From NCBI RefSeq assembly GCF_037042905.1, contig NC_087254.1, positions 18,346,603 through 18,410,602 on the forward strand: a stretch of DNA of 64,000 bases, in the 5' to 3' direction. Each line of letters starts with the position of its first letter. Positions within the stretch are counted from its first letter, which is position 1. Below, one piece after another: positions 61,745 to 64,000 of the stretch. The stretch comes from Lytechinus pictus. Taxonomy: Eukaryota > Echinodermata > Echinoidea > Temnopleuroida > Toxopneustidae. A program made the translations under genes and the position numbers. The notes below the pieces were generated by a model. The model was not told the origin of the DNA. It searched no databases and saw nothing but the letters and a program-made list of their open reading frames with translations.

Positions 61745-63250
61745 TTCTTATTACTGTCATTTAATTATTCTTATAATTTAATCTAATTCATCATTACTTC
61801 AACTTTTCTTGTTTCTATGATTTTCAATAGGGGTTTTGACATGTTTTTTCAGTAAGCCTGTTAAGATGATTAATATCATTGTTATTTTTTATATAATCAA
61901 TTTTATTATCAACATCATTATTCATTCTTATTAATTTTTGATCAGAATGGAATATATCATTAAAATATGATCCAATCCAATAAATGAATTTATAGAGATG
62001 CAATCTCTTGTATAATCAAAGGTTCTGATGAGACAGGACACAAGTTTTATATTTTAAATGACGTCATGGGATCGATCACATGTCTTTTCCCTATAGACTT
62101 GATAATGGCACCTCTAGGAGATCCACTTTTTATATAAATTATATTTCAGTGGGTTTTATTTGGCAATAACTGAAATTCTTGTTCAGTTATTAAACTAAAA
62201 CCAAAGATTAAACTAAAAACTTACCCATATTATTCTTTTCATCAATAATGTAGTATGCAATATTCCTATTTAAAAAAATCATTTTATCATTATTATTATT
62301 ATTATTATTCCTCTAACCAGGATTAAGTCCGCATTTTTTCTTAAATAACTTTGCTCTAACAAAAAGCACCAAGTAAAAGGGGGACTAGCTAAATACTAAA
62401 CATCAGTCTGCTTTTGTTTACTCCAAACTTGCAATCCTTGTAATTGAATAATTTTTATGAAAATATTTTCTTTCTTTTATTTACAAAGTATAATCGTATA
62501 AACCAAATAATATTTGACACCTACATTTCAAAACTTTTTACTAATTTTTTGATCACTTTAAATACTTTCCTAGTTTCTCATATGACGATAGTGAAAAACG
62601 TATACATTGTACGACTAACTGTTAGTACACAACAATCTAAAACATTCGAATTTACTCTTTTGAATAATAGACCAACAGACCAAGCCGCCTTTCCTCATGG
62701 GGCGGCGACCTTTGACAACTTTTGCTCAAGGGGGAGGGGGTGGCTGATTTCGACTAGATACCGACTTCGGTCACTACTTTTTCTAAGCAATGAAACAAAA
62801 GCGACCACAATAAAAATAAACAAATTACCAAAATATCTAACTGTACGGAGTACCTCATTTGGCAAGATAATTTGTGCAGGCAACGATTATCTTTTTCTTC
62901 AGTGTACACATCTGAATAACGAATTTTCGCCCAGCCACGCGAAATGAAGGCATTGAAAGCGCAATGTTGTTTAGTTTATACGGCACATAAATTATTATTC
63001 AGCAGTGCATATTCGCTCTAAATTCGCAAGTCAAATCACAATGTAGTCTTTGTCGAAGATCGGTGAATGGGAACAGCAATGTCAGAGCTGACGAAATATC
63101 ACAGTTTTGTTGTTTGTCCTGATTTTAGAACGAATCTTCTGTTTCGATTCACTGACCTCTAAAAAGACAACATTGTCATAAAGATTGAAGATTTTTTTTA
63201 TTGGTAAATGTACGCATACAAAGAAATTTGGTTTCCATTGGCTTTAACAA
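61745..63250. other. No supported gene
   Basis: AT-rich sequence with an (ATT)n tract at 62288-62311. A 167-codon open frame at 62444-62947 shows no recognisable domain and starts in low-complexity DNA, so it is not annotated. 62670-63130 is somewhat richer in CG than its surroundings. Confidence 0.35.
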
Positions 63251-63252
63251 TA

Positions 63253-63493
63253 CACTGTAAAAACTGCGGTGTTAAAACTGACACCAGTTGGTGTTTATAG
63301 AGGACCACACCCCGAGGTGTTAAAATTACACCCTAGAGATTAAAAATAACACCAAAGCGTATAAATGTAGCAACCAAAGGTGTTGTAATGCCACCTATAG
63401 GTGTAAAACTAACACCACCAATTCAACACCGGTATAAAATAACTGGTGTGGTCCTCTATGTACACCGGTTAACACCACAGTTTTTGCTGTGTA
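63253..63493. mobile_element. Related GGTGTTAA-type MITE outside the duplication
   Basis: Termini cactgtaaaaactgcggtgt and aacaccacagtttttgctgtg, with inner arms agaggaccacacc and ggtgtggtcctct. It shares the terminal word pattern with the two duplicated copies but has a different core. Confidence 0.82.
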
Positions 63494-64000
63494 CGTATAC
63501 ACAAAGATGAAAGGAATAATATATCGTAACAATAATGAAATGATTCACATGAACAATCAATATGCATGTACATTATTAATAACTGTCTGCAATTACTTTA
63601 ACAATCCACAATGCATGTGGATAATGATGAAAGGTATGTATGCTGCTATATCATCCCCGAATCCTAGTACGATATGTGCTGAATATGTTCATCATTAAAT
63701 TTCAAACACTGTAAAAGTAGAATTCAATTGTATACATAACATAACACTTGAACAAGACAATGGTGAAAGTAAGTCAAAGAGAGGAGAAAAAACAGGGAAG
63801 AGAAATGAAGAAGAAGAAAAGATCAAAAAGAGAAGAAATAGGAGGAGGAGGAATAAGGAGAGAGAAGGACGAAAAAGAAGAAAAGACATCGTGTTACATA
63901 ATTATGAGTTGAATAGAGGAATATGACATCACCGTGAATACATTAGAGTTGTACATAATTATGTATAGAATTCGGAATAAAGGAGTCCCGATAACGTGAA

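Noticed and set aside
62444-62947. 167-codon plus-strand frame
   Set aside because: It begins in AT-rich low-complexity DNA and has no recognisable motif. The length is possible by chance in this window.

Overview
This is eukaryotic DNA from a metazoan. It is AT-rich, its genes are split by long introns with GT..AG borders, and it is packed with transposable elements. Several signs point to an echinoderm, probably a sea urchin. One is a foldback transposon whose ends are tandem 15-bp repeats, the architecture recalled for the sea urchin TU elements. Others are tRNA-derived SINEs, long-hairpin MITEs of a type I associate with echinoid genomes, and deuterostome-like protein sequences. The species is an inference; no database was searched.

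Three protein genes and one tRNA gene can be supported. (1) An ARL6IP1 orthologue lies on the minus strand, with five coding exons between 14769 and 8068 (190 aa, reticulon-like ER membrane shaping). Its introns hold a 2.7-kb satellite array and a GAT-rich minisatellite. (2) A DPH7 (WDR85) orthologue lies on the plus strand, with nine coding exons between 24659 and 39586 (524 aa, WD40 enzyme of diphthamide synthesis on eEF2). Its 8.1-kb first intron contains a Ty3/gypsy LTR element inserted into a TATC microsatellite, and that element is itself split by a 5.8-kb element with an 8-bp target duplication. (3) A small MCRIP1/2 (FAM195)-like gene lies on the plus strand, with coding exons between 46590 and 53680 (110 aa). 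(4) tRNA-Gly(CCC) lies on the minus strand at 43053-43123.

Layout: 1-8.0 kb holds SINEs, a giant foldback, a mariner-type MITE and the ARL6IP1 3' side. 8.0-14.8 kb is ARL6IP1. 15.9-20.8 kb holds a 440-bp inverted pair and a hAT-like MITE. 21.0-23.1 kb is the TU-like foldback element. 24.7-39.6 kb is DPH7 with intronic elements. 39.9-46.5 kb is intergenic: a TTAA MITE, CCCGGGG-ended hAT-like elements, the tRNA and a 1-kb foldback. 46.5-53.7 kb is the MCRIP-like gene. 56.8-61.7 kb is a tandem duplication of about 2.48 kb. 61.7-64 kb has another MITE and no supported gene.

The three genes do not form a pathway. The window mainly shows a dense, datable stack of nested mobile elements around ordinary housekeeping genes. 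The most unusual items are the TIR-bounded satellite carrying about 16 perfect DR1 nuclear-receptor motifs, the nested LTR insertion, and the foldback element with 15-bp repeat arms.
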